Notes: generated from the letters alone by a model not told the origin. A stretch of DNA of 64,000 nt from an uncultured Pseudoxanthomonas sp. (GCF_946886695.1 NZ_CAMPJD010000006.1:34799-98798), one strand, 5' to 3'. Shown: positions 1 to 11,096, counted from the stretch's first letter. Numbers and translations are program-made.

Positions 1-306
1 GATGCGCCCGTGCTCGATGGGGCCACACTGGCTGATGTGGCCGTCGGCCGGCATCAGCAGCGCGCGCGGATCGGGATCGGCCACGCGTGCGCCGGACTTC
101 AGCGCGCGGGTGAAGAAGGCATTGAAGCTGGGGTAGGAGCGCGGATCAGGATTCGCGGCCTCATTCAGGTCGACATTGAACTTCTTCGTCACCGTGTCGA
201 TCAGCCAGCGGCTGGTGCCCGGCGAGGTGGAATACGCCAGCCGCCGTGCCAGCGACGACAGCAGGCGGTGCGGCAGGACGTAGGTCAGCGAGGTCAGCAG
301 GCTCAT
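1..306 (-). CDS. psd: Phosphatidylserine decarboxylase, N-terminal part (cut by window edge)
   Basis: The first 102 codons are present; the rest, including the pyruvoyl-forming serine region, lies beyond position 1. The translation has features typical of proteobacterial Psd: an N-terminal [19 protein letters not shown] segment, the motif [13 protein letters not shown] at about residues 58-70, and [11 protein letters not shown] near residue 86. Psd converts phosphatidylserine to phosphatidylethanolamine at the inner membrane. Its ATG overlaps the TGA of the SCO1-type gene (ATGA, 303-306), so the two are probably co-transcribed. The family call rests on these motifs. Confidence 0.9.
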   Translation of the reverse strand, partial: MSLLTSLTYVLPHRLLSSLARRLAYSTSPGTSRWLIDTVTKKFNVDLNEAANPDPRSYPSFNAFFTRALKSGARVADPDPRALLMPADGHISQCGPIEHGRI

Positions 307-956
307 TTCGCCGACGCCTCGGTCAGTGCGCGCATGTCGGCGGCGATTGCCTTGGGCTGGAACGGCGGGCGGATCAGGCCGGCCAGACGTCCCTGCGGGT
401 CCAGCACGCCGATCGCGGAGGAGTGGTCCATGCTGTAGTCGTTCGGATTCTGCTCGAACCCGTCACCCGGCACCTTCATGAAGACGAAGCCCAACGACTT
501 GGCGAAGTTCTCCAGCGTCGGGACGTCGGCCGTGGCGGCCATCGTGTCGGGATGGAAGGCGTGGGCGTACTCGCCGATGCGGGTGGGCGTGTCGCGCTCC
601 GGGTCCACCGACACGAACAGCACGCGCGGGCGGGTGGAGTCGGGCAGGTCCTTCCACTGGGCCTGCGCCTGGGCGAGTTCGGCCAGCGTGGTCGGGCAGA
701 CGTCCGGGCAGAACGTGAAGCCCAGGAATACCAGTGTCCAATGGCCTTTCAGTTCGCCGTCGGCCAGTTGGGTGCCGTCCGACTGGCGCAGCGAGAAGGG
801 TGGCAGCGGGCGCGCCTGCGGAAACAGGGTCACCGTCTGCGTGGCCGGCCATTGGGTGGCGGGCGTGACCGGGCCGAAGAACTTCTGTGCGGCCAGCAGG
901 CCCAGGCCGGCGGCGAGCGCCAGGATGAGGATTAGGCCGATCTTCTTGTTGAACAT
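303..956 (-). CDS. SCO1/SenC family copper chaperone for cytochrome oxidase assembly
   Basis: This 217-residue protein has an uncleaved signal anchor (about residues 5-25) and a thioredoxin-like periplasmic domain. The copper-binding CxxxC is seen in [11 protein letters not shown], and a downstream conserved histidine lies in the DYSMDHSS segment, as expected for SCO proteins that deliver copper to the CuA site of cytochrome c oxidase. The ATG at 956 was chosen because it begins the MFNKK-plus-hydrophobic anchor; the open frame continues upstream but runs antisense through prmB. It is followed by psd with a 4-bp overlap and is divergent from prmB. Confidence 0.9.
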   Translation of the reverse strand: MFNKKIGLILILALAAGLGLLAAQKFFGPVTPATQWPATQTVTLFPQARPLPPFSLRQSDGTQLADGELKGHWTLVFLGFTFCPDVCPTTLAELAQAQAQWKDLPDSTRPRVLFVSVDPERDTPTRIGEYAHAFHPDTMAATADVPTLENFAKSLGFVFMKVPGDGFEQNPNDYSMDHSSAIGVLDPQGRLAGLIRPPFQPKAIAADMRALTEASAK

Positions 957-1094
957 GTGGTGGGGTTCCCACGAGGAGGAGGGCGCAGCCGGTGGGCCGG
1001 GGCCGCATGGGCGCGGCGTGAAGGCGGCCATGATACCGGGGCAGCCCCTATAATCGGCGGCCTTCGCCGTTCCGGCGTCTCCACAAGCCTTGCC

Positions 1095-2024
1095 ATGACC
1101 GCCGACGTCGCCGCCGAACTGCACACCATCATCGACCTGATCCGCTACGGCGCCAGCCGTTTCAACGCGGCCGGCCTGACCTTCGGCCACAGTTACGACA
1201 ACGCGCTGGACGAGGCGTCGCACCTGGTGCTGCACACGCTGCACCTGCCGCCGGACCTGGGCCCGGCCTACGGACAGGCGCGCGTCACCAGCGCCGAAAA
1301 GGCACAGGTGCTGGCGCTGGTCGAGCGTCGCGTCAACGAGCACATCCCGGTCGCCTACCTGACCGGCGAGGCCTGGTTCGCCGGGCTCAGCTTCAAGAGC
1401 GATGCGCGTGCGCTGGTGCCGCGTTCGCCGATCGCCGAACTGATCGAAGCCGGTTTCGAGCCCTGGTTGGGCGGTCGCGAGGTCAACCGCGCGCTGGACT
1501 TGTGCACCGGTTCGGGCTGCATCGCCATCGCGATGGGTCACTACAACCCCGACTGGCAGGTCGACGGCGTCGACATCAGCGACGACGCGCTGGCGCTGTC
1601 GGCCGAGAACAAGGCCCGCCTGCTGGCCGACAACGTGCAGTTCCTCAAGTCGGACCTGTTCGCCGGCCTGACCGGCAAGCATTACGACCTGATCGTCACC
1701 AATCCGCCCTACGTCACCAACGACGAGACCGATGCGCTGCCGAGGGAGTATTCCTACGAGCCGGAACTCGGCCTGCGCGCTGGCGACGATGGCCTGGACC
1801 TGGTGCTGAAGATCCTTCGCGACGCGCCCCTGCACCTGAGCCAGGACGGCCTGCTGATCTGCGAAGTCGGCGAGTCCGAGCGCGCGCTGGTCAAGCTGCT
1901 GCCGGACGTCGAGTTCGCCTGGATCGAGTTCAAGGTGGGGCAGATGGGCATCTTCGCCGTCGAATGCGCCGAGCTGATCCGCCACAACGCCCGCATCACC
2001 GAACTCGCCGCCGCACGAAAATAA
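1095..2024 (+). CDS. prmB: Ribosomal protein L3 glutamine N5-methyltransferase
   Basis: The 309-residue protein matches the usual PrmB length (about 310). It methylates a glutamine of ribosomal protein L3 using S-adenosylmethionine. Visible marks are an N-terminal helical domain with DNALDEASHLVLHTLHLPP, a SAM-binding Rossmann segment LDLCTGSGCIAIAMG, and the catalytic NPPY at residues 203-206. The conserved PRSPIAELIE segment distinguishes PrmB from the release-factor enzyme PrmC, which usually has PR.(E)TE. The ATG at 1095 gives the family N-terminus; earlier in-frame starts add a non-conserved extension. It lies upstream of aroC. Confidence 0.93.
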   Translation: MTADVAAELHTIIDLIRYGASRFNAAGLTFGHSYDNALDEASHLVLHTLHLPPDLGPAYGQARVTSAEKAQVLALVERRVNEHIPVAYLTGEAWFAGLSFKSDARALVPRSPIAELIEAGFEPWLGGREVNRALDLCTGSGCIAIAMGHYNPDWQVDGVDISDDALALSAENKARLLADNVQFLKSDLFAGLTGKHYDLIVTNPPYVTNDETDALPREYSYEPELGLRAGDDGLDLVLKILRDAPLHLSQDGLLICEVGESERALVKLLPDVEFAWIEFKVGQMGIFAVECAELIRHNARITELAAARK

Positions 2025-2162
2025 GGCAGCAACGCCTCGCGCGAACGTCCGCAGCGGTTGCGCCTGCAACCGTCGCGGCCGGCGTTGGCGCACTGCACAA
2101 TAGGGCGGCCGGCATGCGATGCTTCACGCCCCGGCACGGGTAGTTCCACAGCGGAGCGACGC

Positions 2163-3266
2163 TTGAGCAGCAACAGTTTCGGAAAACTCCTCACGGTCAC
2201 CACGTTCGGCGAATCGCACGGGCCGGCCATCGGCTGCGTGGTCGATGGCTGCCCACCGGGGCTGGAGATCGCGCCCGAGGAGTTCCGCCACGACCTGGAG
2301 CGTCGCGCCACGGGCAAGTCGCGGCACACCTCTGCGCGCCGCGAGGCAGATGAGGTCGAGATCCTCAGCGGCGTGTACGAGGGCCGCACCACCGGCACGC
2401 CGATCGCACTGCTGGTCCGCAACACCGACCAGCGCAGCAAGGATTACGCCGACATCGCGCGGCAGTTCCGTCCCGGCCATGCCGATTACACCTACTGGCA
2501 GAAGTACGGCATCCGCGACCCGCGCGGTGGCGGGCGCTCGTCGGCGCGTGAGACCACCATGCGCGTCGCGGCTGGCGTGATTGCCAAGAAATGGCTGCAG
2601 CAGCGGCATGGCGTGACCGTGCGCGGTTACCTGTCGCAGCTTGGCCCGATCACGCCGGAAGGCTTCGACTGGGGTGCGGTGGAAGACAACCCGTTCTTCT
2701 GGCCGCATGCCGCGCAGGTGCCGTCGCTGGAAACCTACATGGACGCGCTGCGCAAGTCGGGCGATTCCATCGGCGCACGCGTCAATGTCGTCGCCGACGG
2801 CGTGCCCGCCGGTTGGGGCGAGCCGATCTACGGCAAGCTCGACGGCGATCTCGCCGCTGCGCTGATGAGCATCAACGCGGTGAAGGGCGTAGAGATCGGC
2901 GACGGTTTCGCGGCGGTCACCCAGAAGGGCACCGAACACCGCGATCTGATGACGCCGGGGGGCTTCCTGTCCAACCATGCCGGCGGCATTCTCGGCGGCA
3001 TCTCGACCGGACAGCAGGTCACCGCGTCCATCGTGCTGAAGCCCACCTCCAGCCTGCGCCTGCCCGGCGCGACGGTGGATGTGGACGGCAACACCGTGGA
3101 CGTCATCACCACCGGCCGCCATGACCCGTGCGTCGGCATCCGCGCCACGCCGATCGCCGAGGCGATGATGGCGCTGGTGCTGATGGACCAGGCGCTGCGC
3201 CACCGCGGGCAATGCGGCGACGTGGGTGTCGTGCCGCCGCACGTTCCCGGCAGCGTCGATGGCTGA
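2163..3266 (+). CDS. aroC: Chorismate synthase
   Basis: This is the last enzyme of the shikimate pathway, converting EPSP to chorismate with reduced FMN as cofactor. The 367 residues carry the family signatures [18 protein letters not shown] near the N-terminus, [17 protein letters not shown] mid-protein, and [17 protein letters not shown] near the C-terminus. The start is a TTG at 2163, giving the canonical beginning [19 protein letters not shown]; an ATG at 2058 would add 35 atypical residues. The stop overlaps the start of the downstream dehydrogenase by 8 bp, suggesting translational coupling. Confidence 0.95.
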   Translation: MSSNSFGKLLTVTTFGESHGPAIGCVVDGCPPGLEIAPEEFRHDLERRATGKSRHTSARREADEVEILSGVYEGRTTGTPIALLVRNTDQRSKDYADIARQFRPGHADYTYWQKYGIRDPRGGGRSSARETTMRVAAGVIAKKWLQQRHGVTVRGYLSQLGPITPEGFDWGAVEDNPFFWPHAAQVPSLETYMDALRKSGDSIGARVNVVADGVPAGWGEPIYGKLDGDLAAALMSINAVKGVEIGDGFAAVTQKGTEHRDLMTPGGFLSNHAGGILGGISTGQQVTASIVLKPTSSLRLPGATVDVDGNTVDVITTGRHDPCVGIRATPIAEAMMALVLMDQALRHRGQCGDVGVVPPHVPGSVDG

Positions 3267-4299
3267 GCTGCGGCCGCGCGTCTGGGTGTCGCAGCCGCTG
3301 TTCGACGACATCGTCGGACGGCTTGCAGCGCACTTCGACGTGCGTTCGACGGACCAGGTCACCGAGCACACGCCGCAGGCCATCGCCGATGCGCTGCGCG
3401 GCAGCGCGGGCGCGCTCATCACGCTGAATGAGCGGATCGGCGCGGAGGAAATCGCCGCTGCCGCGTCGCTGCGCGCCATCGCCAATGTCGGCGTGGGCTA
3501 CAACAACCTTGACGTCGATGCGCTGACACGGGCTGGCATCGTTGCGACCAATACTCCGGATGTGTTGACCGAGACCACGGCCGACTTCGGCTTCGCGCTG
3601 CTGATGGCGACCGCGCGACGCATCACCGAGGCCGAGCGCTGGTTGCGCGATGGACAGTGGCAGCAGTGGTCGTTCGGCACGCTGCTCGGCGCCGACCTGC
3701 ACGACAGCACGCTGGGCATCGTCGGCATGGGCCGGATCGGGCAGGGCATCGCCCGCCGTGCGCGCGGGTTCGACATGCGCGTGCTGTACCACAACCGCAG
3801 CCGCTTACCGGACACGGTGGAGCAGGAATGCGGTGCGAGCTATGCCGGTTTCGACGAGCTGCTCGCCCAGTCCGATCACGTGGCCCTGGTATTGCCGTAC
3901 TCGCCGCAGGTGCATCACCTGGTCGATGCTGCCGCGCTGGCGAAGATGAAGCCGACCGCCACGCTGGTGAACATCGCGCGGGGCGGAATCGTCGATGAAG
4001 TGGCGCTCGCGGATGCACTTGCAAACGGACGCCTTGCCGCCGCCGGTTTGGATGTCTACGAAGGCGAGCCCGCCGTGCGCTCCGAGCTGCTGGCACTGTG
4101 CAACGTGGTGCTGACCCCGCACATCGCCAGCGCCAGCCTCGCCACGCGCCGCGCCATGGTGTCGCTGGCGGTGGACAACCTGATTGCCGCACTCGGCGAA
4201 GGTCCGGATGCGGGCAATCCGCCGTCGCCGGTCAATCCGGATGCGCTGGCTACCACCTCCACCATCAAAACCATCGTCGCCAAACGACAGGGAGCCTGA
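3259..4299 (+). CDS. D-2-hydroxyacid dehydrogenase (glyoxylate/hydroxypyruvate reductase type)
   Basis: The 346-residue protein belongs to the D-isomer-specific 2-hydroxyacid dehydrogenase family. The nucleotide-binding motif [18 protein letters not shown] lies in the middle. The family catalytic triad is recognisable as Arg in [11 protein letters not shown], Glu in DVYEGEP and His in LTPHIASAS. The overall layout resembles GhrB or 2-ketogluconate reductase rather than SerA, since no ACT domain is present. Substrate is not readable; glyoxylate or hydroxypyruvate is most likely. The ATG at 3259 lies inside the end of aroC, so expression is probably coupled. Confidence 0.85.
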   Translation: MAELRPRVWVSQPLFDDIVGRLAAHFDVRSTDQVTEHTPQAIADALRGSAGALITLNERIGAEEIAAAASLRAIANVGVGYNNLDVDALTRAGIVATNTPDVLTETTADFGFALLMATARRITEAERWLRDGQWQQWSFGTLLGADLHDSTLGIVGMGRIGQGIARRARGFDMRVLYHNRSRLPDTVEQECGASYAGFDELLAQSDHVALVLPYSPQVHHLVDAAALAKMKPTATLVNIARGGIVDEVALADALANGRLAAAGLDVYEGEPAVRSELLALCNVVLTPHIASASLATRRAMVSLAVDNLIAALGEGPDAGNPPSPVNPDALATTSTIKTIVAKRQGA

Positions 4300-4375
4300 G
4301 GCACGCCCGCAGGTTCCCCGAACACAGCCAACAATTGTCTGCTGTCTTCATTCCCTTCTTCGCGAAAACCCATCC

Positions 4376-5401
<1,026 letters not shown>

Positions 5402-5439
5402 GCGGCTATAGTCGTGGCCGGGAAACATGGGGAAGGGCC

Positions 5440-7164
5440 GTGAAACCGAAGCACAGACCTCGGGCGGCAAGACTCCTGCTGGCCGGCATGATCGGGCTGG
5501 GGCTCGCGTTGCTGAGCAACGTGGCCCTCGCGCTCGGCCTGGGGGAGATCAAGGTCAAATCGCAGCCCGGCCAGCCTCTGCTGGCCGAGATTCCGATCAT
5601 TTCCAGCGAGCCCGGCGAGCTGGAACAGCTGAGCGCGCGCCTGGCGTCGCCGGTGACATTCGAGCGCGTGGGCCTGCCGCGGCCACAGGGCCTGGTCAAT
5701 GAACTGGATTTCACCGTCGCGCTGGATGATGCGGGGCGCCCCGTGGTCCGCGTCACCAGCCGCACGCCGGTCGATGTGCCGGCAGTCAACTTCCTGATCG
5801 AGGTCGATTGGGGACAGGGCCGGCTGGTACGCGAGTACTCCGCGCTCGTGAGTGCGCCAGGAACGCTGGCGGCTGCCGAGCAGCCGGTGATCGACGCGCC
5901 TCTGGCGGCGCCCTCGGACACCATCAGCCGAGCGGTCGAGCCGGTCATCGTGGCGACGCCGGAACCTCCACCCGTGGCGCAACCGGCTCCTGAGGCGCAG
6001 GTGCGTGCAGCGCCGGAGCCCGTTGCCACCGCCGCACCCGCGCCGCAGGTTTCCCCGGGCGACACGCTGGCGCCGGTGCGCAGGGGCCAATCGCTGTCGC
6101 AGATCGCGGCGCCACTGGCGCGCGAGCAGGGCTACACCCTGGACCAGGCGATGGTGGCACTGCTGCGCGCCAATCCCGACGCCTTCATCAATGGCAACGT
6201 CAACCTGCTCAAGCAGGGCGCGGTGCTGCGCGTGCCGGAAACGGCCGAGGCACAGACGATCCTGGAAAGCGAAGCGGCGGCGCTGGTGCGCAGCCAGATC
6301 GCCGAGTGGCGGCGCGCGCGCGCGCCGATCCCGCAGCCCGCGGCCGTGGTCGAACCGATGGCGCCTGCTCCGGCGTCTGCGTCGCCCGCGCCCCAGGTGG
6401 CGGAAGCACGCCTGGAAATTGCGCCCGCGGCGACGGGCACGTCGGGTTCTGGAACGCAGTCCGGCCTCAACGCCGGTGGTGAGGGCGAGATGTTGGCGAA
6501 CGAGCAGTTGCAACAATCGAAGGAAGACCTGGCCGCGCGCGAAGCGGAAGTGCAGGAACTGCGTTCGCAGGTCGCGGACCTGGAGAAGCTCAAGGCGCAG
6601 CAGGAAAAACTGCTGGCCATGAAGGACAGCGATCTCGCCGCCGCCCAGCAGCGGTTGGCGCAGAGCAATGGCAGTGATGGCGGCGTACCGGTATGGGCGT
6701 GGGCGGGCTTCGGCCTGCTGTTCGCAGGCGCGTTGGCATGGGGCTTCGCACAGCGTCGCAAGCGTCTGTCGCCGACGCTGACACCGCGCAGCGGCGTGTT
6801 CGGCGAGGCGCCGGCCGTCAGCCGCGCCGCCGAACTCGCGACGGGAATGCCGACGGCTACGGTGGAGGACGCCGCGCCCAGCCCGACCCTGCAACCCGTG
6901 ATTGTGCCGACGGCTGCGCCGTCCAGGCCGGCGGTGAAACCGGCACCCGTCGCGGCGGGTCCCACGTGGCATTCCGGCGGTGCGCCCGCCGCCGTCGCGA
7001 CGCCTGCCCCGGCACCCGTGGGCCGCGAGCGACTGGAACTGGCTGTGGCCTACCTGGACCTGGGCGATGTGGTCACAGCGCGCGACCTGTTGAACGAAGT
7101 CGCCGCCGGCGGCGATACCGCCGCCCGCGATGAAGCGCTGCAGTTGCTGCGCGAGATCGGATGA
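5440..7164 (+). CDS. fimV: FimV-like pole-organising/motility protein
   Basis: The 574-residue protein has a signal peptide (about 1-30), then the diagnostic FimV N-terminal domain beginning LGLGEIKVKSQPGQPLLAEIPI. It continues with a proline/alanine-rich linker, a LysM-like peptidoglycan-binding domain (about 210-267), a coiled coil (about 353-407), one transmembrane helix (about 418-437) and a C-terminal helical repeat (about 528-574, with RERLELAVAYLDLGD). FimV in Pseudomonas organises type IV pili and polar protein localisation. The start is a GTG at 5440. This form is shorter than the roughly 900-residue Pseudomonas protein because the acidic cytoplasmic region is reduced. Placement between asd and truA is conserved. 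Confidence 0.88.
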   Translation: MKPKHRPRAARLLLAGMIGLGLALLSNVALALGLGEIKVKSQPGQPLLAEIPIISSEPGELEQLSARLASPVTFERVGLPRPQGLVNELDFTVALDDAGRPVVRVTSRTPVDVPAVNFLIEVDWGQGRLVREYSALVSAPGTLAAAEQPVIDAPLAAPSDTISRAVEPVIVATPEPPPVAQPAPEAQVRAAPEPVATAAPAPQVSPGDTLAPVRRGQSLSQIAAPLAREQGYTLDQAMVALLRANPDAFINGNVNLLKQGAVLRVPETAEAQTILESEAAALVRSQIAEWRRARAPIPQPAAVVEPMAPAPASASPAPQVAEARLEIAPAATGTSGSGTQSGLNAGGEGEMLANEQLQQSKEDLAAREAEVQELRSQVADLEKLKAQQEKLLAMKDSDLAAAQQRLAQSNGSDGGVPVWAWAGFGLLFAGALAWGFAQRRKRLSPTLTPRSGVFGEAPAVSRAAELATGMPTATVEDAAPSPTLQPVIVPTAAPSRPAVKPAPVAAGPTWHSGGAPAAVATPAPAPVGRERLELAVAYLDLGDVVTARDLLNEVAAGGDTAARDEALQLLREIG

Positions 7165-7179
7165 CCGGGTGATGCGCTG

Positions 7180-7998
7180 ATGCGTTACGCGCTGGGCGTC
7201 GAATACGACGGCGGCGGATTCCTGGGCTGGCAGCGGCTGAGCAAGTCCGGCACGCCGGACGACACCACCACCATCCAGGCGGCGCTGGAGGGCGCGCTGT
7301 CGTCGGTGGCCAATGCTCAGGTGAACACCATCTGCGCCGGCCGCACCGACGCGGGCGTGCATGCGCAATGCCAGGTGGTGCACTTCGACAGCGATGCCGC
7401 ACGCGACCCCCGGGGCTGGTTGCTCGGCACGACGGCGCGGCTTCCGCCTGCGGTGTGTGTGCGCTGGTGCCAGCCGGTGGCGGAGGACTTCCACGCACGT
7501 TTTTCAGCGCGCGCGCGCCGCTACCGCTACACGCTCGTGAACCGGTTGGCGCGCCCCGCGCTGGAACGCCAGTACCTCAGCTGGGAACGGATGCCGCTGG
7601 ACGACGGCGCGATGCATCGTGCCGCGCAGGTACTGCTGGGTGAAAACGACTTCAGCGCGTTCCGCACCGTCCACTGCCAGTCCCCGCATGCGATGCGCAA
7701 CCTGCATGCGATTTCGGTCACGCGCCATGGTGAGCGTGTCGTGGTGGACGTACAGGCCAATGCCTTCCTGCACCACATGGTGCGCAACATCGTCGGCTCC
7801 TTGCTCGTGGTGGGGCGCGGCGAACGGCCCGAAGGCTGGATCGCCGAACTGCTGGCCGGGCGCGACCGCACGGTGGCCGGCCCGACGGCACCTCCGGATG
7901 GGCTGGTCTTCGTCAGCCCGTTGTATCCGCCCCAGTGGAAGATGCCCGCGGAAGTGACGCTGCAGGACATCCCGGGCAGCCCCGCCATCACCCTGTAA
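7180..7998 (+). CDS. truA: tRNA pseudouridine(38-40) synthase
   Basis: TruA isomerises uridines 38-40 in the anticodon stem-loop of many tRNAs. The 272-residue protein starts [18 protein letters not shown], the standard TruA N-terminus. It contains the catalytic aspartate in [11 protein letters not shown] (Asp57), the conserved [14 protein letters not shown] segment, and the C-terminal [16 protein letters not shown] motif. It follows fimV by 15 bp and is likely in the same transcript. Confidence 0.96.
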   Translation: MRYALGVEYDGGGFLGWQRLSKSGTPDDTTTIQAALEGALSSVANAQVNTICAGRTDAGVHAQCQVVHFDSDAARDPRGWLLGTTARLPPAVCVRWCQPVAEDFHARFSARARRYRYTLVNRLARPALERQYLSWERMPLDDGAMHRAAQVLLGENDFSAFRTVHCQSPHAMRNLHAISVTRHGERVVVDVQANAFLHHMVRNIVGSLLVVGRGERPEGWIAELLAGRDRTVAGPTAPPDGLVFVSPLYPPQWKMPAEVTLQDIPGSPAITL

Positions 7999-8118
7999 CA
8001 GCGCCCTTCGGCGCGACACTGGTACACCGGATCGCGGAAAGCGCCGCGCCGGGAGTGCCCCCACGGGACCTGCCGAAAGCGGCTACGCTTCCCCCTCGCC
8101 TGATCGCCTGCGCCCGCC

Positions 8119-8757
8119 ATGCATACCCGCATCAAGTTCTGTGGCCTCACCCGCGCCGAGGATGTCCGCCTCGCCATCGAACTGGGCGTGGACTACCTGG
8201 GGCTGGTGTTCGCGCCGCACAGCCCGCGCCACCTGCTGCTGGGCCAGGCGCGCATGCTGCGCGAACTGGTACCGCAAGAGATCGCGGTCGTCGCCCTCGT
8301 GATGGACAACCCGCGTGGCGAGGTGGAACAGATCGTGGAATCGCTGCAGCCTGACGTATTGCAGTTCCACGGTGCCGAGGACGATGCGTTCGCCGTATCG
8401 TTCGGTGTTCCCTTCTGGAAGGCGATCGCAATGGGCGGGCAGGGCGATGGCGCTTTCGCGACCCTGCCGGCGTATCCCGGCGCGCAGGGGTTCCTGTTCG
8501 ACGGTCACGCTGCGGGCGAGCAGGGCGGCAGCGGCCAGCGCTTCGACTGGCGGCGCATGCCGGCCGCCACCGACAAGCCGTTCCTGCTGGCGGGTGGTCT
8601 GTCGCCGGAGAACGTGGGGCTGGCGTTGCGCACGGCACGCCCTTGGGGCGTGGATGTATCCAGCGGCATCGAGACGAGTCCCGGCATCAAGGACGCCGAC
8701 AGGATGCGGCGCTTCGTCGACGCGGTGCGCGTGGCGGACGCCCGACCTTCGCGGTAG
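8119..8757 (+). CDS. trpF: Phosphoribosylanthranilate isomerase
   Basis: TrpF performs the Amadori rearrangement of phosphoribosylanthranilate in tryptophan synthesis. The 212-residue TIM-barrel starts MHTRIKFCGLTRAED; the catalytic Cys is in KFCGLT and the catalytic Asp is likely in the phosphate-side region FDWRRM. LLAGGLSPENVGLA and GVDVSSGIETSPGIKD are family signatures of the phosphate-binding loops. It is a stand-alone protein, not fused to TrpC. The genes trpF, trpI, trpB, trpA and accD form the usual gammaproteobacterial neighbourhood. Confidence 0.96.
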   Translation: MHTRIKFCGLTRAEDVRLAIELGVDYLGLVFAPHSPRHLLLGQARMLRELVPQEIAVVALVMDNPRGEVEQIVESLQPDVLQFHGAEDDAFAVSFGVPFWKAIAMGGQGDGAFATLPAYPGAQGFLFDGHAAGEQGGSGQRFDWRRMPAATDKPFLLAGGLSPENVGLALRTARPWGVDVSSGIETSPGIKDADRMRRFVDAVRVADARPSR

Positions 8758-8760
8758 GTG

Positions 8761-9642
8761 CTACGCGAGTTCCGCGCGCAGCCAGTCGGCCAGCGCTGCG
8801 ATGCGGGGATCAGGATTGCCGCGTGCGCTGCACAGCGCCCACTCGCCCCCGGTGTCGGAGAACCCCCAAGGCGCCACCAAGCGACCGCTGTCGAGATCGA
8901 ACTGCACCAGTTCGCGCGGTGCGATGGCGACGCCGAGGCCCGCGATGGCGGCTTCCAGCAGGTAGGTGAGGTGGTCGAAGCCGGTACCCAGGCGCGGCGC
9001 ATCCGGCAGTTGGCGGCTGGCAAACCAGCGCGGCCACGCCTGCGGTCGCGAGACGGTATGCAGGAGGGGCTCGTCCCGCAATGCCGACGGCGGGGCATCA
9101 CGCAGCGCCGCGAAACGCGCGTGGTGGAGGCTGAGCACGGGACCGATCTGTTCGGGCGCCAGCGTCCGCACCTGCCATGCCGACGGCCATGGCGCCTCGC
9201 CCAGCAGCAGGGCCGCGTCCAGGTCGGCCACGGCCAGATCTATCCCGCCTTCCTGTGCGGACAGGTGCAGCGTCAGGTCCGGCAGGTCGGTCGCCAGCCG
9301 TTCCAGCCGGGGGATCACCCAGCGTGCCAGCAGGCTGCCGGGGCAGCCCAGCACGAAGGCACCCGGCCGGCGCTCGCGCTGCAGCGCGCTCCAGCCGGCC
9401 TGCAGGCTGTTGAACGCGTCGCCGGCAATGTCGCGCAGCCGCTGGCCGTCGGCAGTCAGCGCGAGGCCACGCCCCTCGCGGACGAACAGCGGTCGGCCCA
9501 GCGCGTCCTCCAGTGTGCGGATGTGGCGACTGATCGCGCCGTGGGTGACGTGCAGTTCGCCCGCCGCCCGGCTGAGGCTGCCCAGGCGGGCGGCGACCTC
9601 GAAGGCACGCAGGGCGTTGAGGGGAGGCAGGGGACGTGACAT
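8761..9642 (-). CDS. trpI: LysR-type regulator, TrpI-like activator of trpBA
   Basis: The 293-residue LysR-family protein has an N-terminal winged helix (FEVAARLGSLSRAAGELHVTH) and a substrate-binding domain with FVLGCPGSLLARWVIPRLE and the segment LLEAAIAGLGVAIAPRELV. This character closely resembles Pseudomonas TrpI, which activates trpBA in response to indoleglycerol phosphate. Its divergent position from trpB and the T-N11-A dyad just upstream of its start support that role. It is convergent with trpF, with only 3 bp between the stops. An alternative reading is a GcvA-like LysR of unrelated function, but the context favours TrpI. Confidence 0.8.
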   Translation of the reverse strand: MSRPLPPLNALRAFEVAARLGSLSRAAGELHVTHGAISRHIRTLEDALGRPLFVREGRGLALTADGQRLRDIAGDAFNSLQAGWSALQRERRPGAFVLGCPGSLLARWVIPRLERLATDLPDLTLHLSAQEGGIDLAVADLDAALLLGEAPWPSAWQVRTLAPEQIGPVLSLHHARFAALRDAPPSALRDEPLLHTVSRPQAWPRWFASRQLPDAPRLGTGFDHLTYLLEAAIAGLGVAIAPRELVQFDLDSGRLVAPWGFSDTGGEWALCSARGNPDPRIAALADWLRAELA

Positions 9643-9645
9643 TGC

Positions 9646-9660
9646 GTGAGTTTAAGTCAC
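9646..9660. promoter_or_regulatory. T-N11-A LysR-type dyad in the trpI-trpB intergenic region
   Basis: The 15-bp sequence GTGAGTTTAAGTCAC is a palindromic-armed (GTGA/TCAC) site with the T-N11-A form recognised by LysR-family regulators. It lies 4 bp upstream of the trpI start codon and 80-94 bp upstream of the ATG of trpB. It could mediate trpI autorepression and trpBA activation. The role is inferred from position and form. Confidence 0.5.
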
Positions 9661-9739
9661 GGGTTGGCGATATTTCATCGTTTTTCCGTTGATGACCTGT
9701 GCGCTAGAGTGACGGCCCGTGAAGACTGTCCTGCCGCCC

Positions 9740-10951
9740 ATGCCTGCTCCCGCCGACTACCACGCCTACCCTGATGCCGCCGGCCATTTCGGTCGCCACG
9801 GAGGCCGCTTCGTTGCCGAGACCCTGATGGGGCCGCTGCAGGAGCTGGCGACCGCCTACGACGCCGCGCGGGTCGATCCGGCCTTCATTGCCGCCTTCGA
9901 CAAGGACCTGAAGCACTACGTCGGCCGCCCCAGTCCGATCTACCACGCCGAACGCCTGAGCCGAGAGGTCGGCGGTGCGCAGATCCTGCTCAAGCGCGAG
10001 GACCTGAACCACACCGGCGCGCACAAGATCAACAACACCATCGGGCAGGCGCTGCTGGCCAGCCGGATGGGCAAGAAGCGGATCATCGCCGAGACCGGTG
10101 CCGGCCAGCACGGCGTGGCCAGCGCCACCGTCGCCACCCGGCTGGGCCTGGAATGCGTTGTCTACATGGGCGCCACCGACATCGAGCGCCAGAAGATCAA
10201 CGTCTACCGGATGAAGCTGCTCGGCGCGACCGTGGTGCCGGTGACCAGTGGCTCGGCGACGCTGAAGGACGCATTGAACGAAGCGATGCGCGACTGGGTG
10301 ACCAACGTGCACGACACCTTCTACATCATCGGCACGGTGGCGGGTCCGGATCCTTATCCGCGCATGGTGCGGGATTTCAACGCAGTGGTCGGCCGCGAGG
10401 CGAGGGCGCAGATGCTGGCCGACTACGGCCGCCTGCCGGATGCGATTACCGCGTGCGTCGGCGGCGGCAGCAATGCGATTGGCCTCTTCCACGCCTTCCT
10501 CAACGATCCGGGCGTGCGCATCGTCGGCGCCGAAGCGGCCGGCGACGGCATCGAGACCGGCCGCCATGCGTCTTCGCTCGCCGCCGGCCGCGTGGGCGTG
10601 CTGCATGGCAACCGCACCTACGTGATCTGCGACGACGATGGGCAGATCATCGAGACCCATTCGATCTCGGCAGGCTTGGACTACCCGGGCGTGGGGCCGG
10701 AGCACGCCTTCCTGAAGGACAGCGGGCGCGCGGAGTACGTCGGGGTGACCGACGAGGAAGCGCTCGCCGCGTTCCATCGGCTGACGCGCACCGAGGGCAT
10801 CCTGCCGGCCCTGGAGTCGAGCCACGCCGTTGCCCAGGCGATCAAGCTGGCGCGCGAACTGCCGAAGGACCAGCTGGTGCTGTGCAACCTGTCCGGTCGT
10901 GGTGACAAGGACGTGCATACGATCGCCGCCCGCGAAGGCATTTCGCTTTGA
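9740..10951 (+). CDS. trpB: Tryptophan synthase beta chain
   Basis: TrpB condenses indole with serine using pyridoxal phosphate. The 403 residues include the PLP-lysine segment [31 protein letters not shown] and the phosphate-binding GGGSNAIG loop. The ATG at 9740 gives [18 protein letters not shown], the form expected in xanthomonads; an in-frame GTG at 9719 would add seven residues. No strong Shine-Dalgarno precedes either start. It is divergent from trpI and separated from trpA by a palindromic repeat element instead of the usual tight coupling. Confidence 0.95.
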   Translation: MPAPADYHAYPDAAGHFGRHGGRFVAETLMGPLQELATAYDAARVDPAFIAAFDKDLKHYVGRPSPIYHAERLSREVGGAQILLKREDLNHTGAHKINNTIGQALLASRMGKKRIIAETGAGQHGVASATVATRLGLECVVYMGATDIERQKINVYRMKLLGATVVPVTSGSATLKDALNEAMRDWVTNVHDTFYIIGTVAGPDPYPRMVRDFNAVVGREARAQMLADYGRLPDAITACVGGGSNAIGLFHAFLNDPGVRIVGAEAAGDGIETGRHASSLAAGRVGVLHGNRTYVICDDDGQIIETHSISAGLDYPGVGPEHAFLKDSGRAEYVGVTDEEALAAFHRLTRTEGILPALESSHAVAQAIKLARELPKDQLVLCNLSGRGDKDVHTIAAREGISL

Positions 10952-10958
10952 AGCTTTG

Positions 10959-11070
10959 CTCTCTCCCTTTCAAGGGGAGGGCCGGGGAGGGGGCGGTGTT
11001 TCTTAAAGTGGACAGACAGTTTCCGGGTAACACCATCCCCACCCAACCCTCCCCTTGAAGGGGAGGGCTC
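10959..11070. repeat. REPIN/MITE-like palindromic element between trpB and trpA
   Basis: Two arms of about 40 bp (10959-10999 and 11030-11070) are inverted copies of each other. Each arm contains a palindrome of the form CTCCCCTTCAAGGGGAG, and the arms flank a roughly 30-bp unrelated core. The element fills most of the trpB-trpA gap. It is probably a non-autonomous dispersed repeat; transcribed, it would form a long hairpin between the two cistrons. Confidence 0.75.
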
Positions 11071-11096
11071 AAAACCCGATTTCCTGGAAATCTCCG

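Noticed and set aside
2058..2162. ATG at 2058 as the aroC start
   Set aside because: It adds 35 residues not typical of chorismate synthase; the TTG at 2163 gives the canonical N-terminus.
10952..11096. Insertion sequence remnant between trpB and trpA
   Set aside because: Inverted arms are present but there is no transposase fragment or target duplication visible; a REPIN/MITE-like repeat explains it better.
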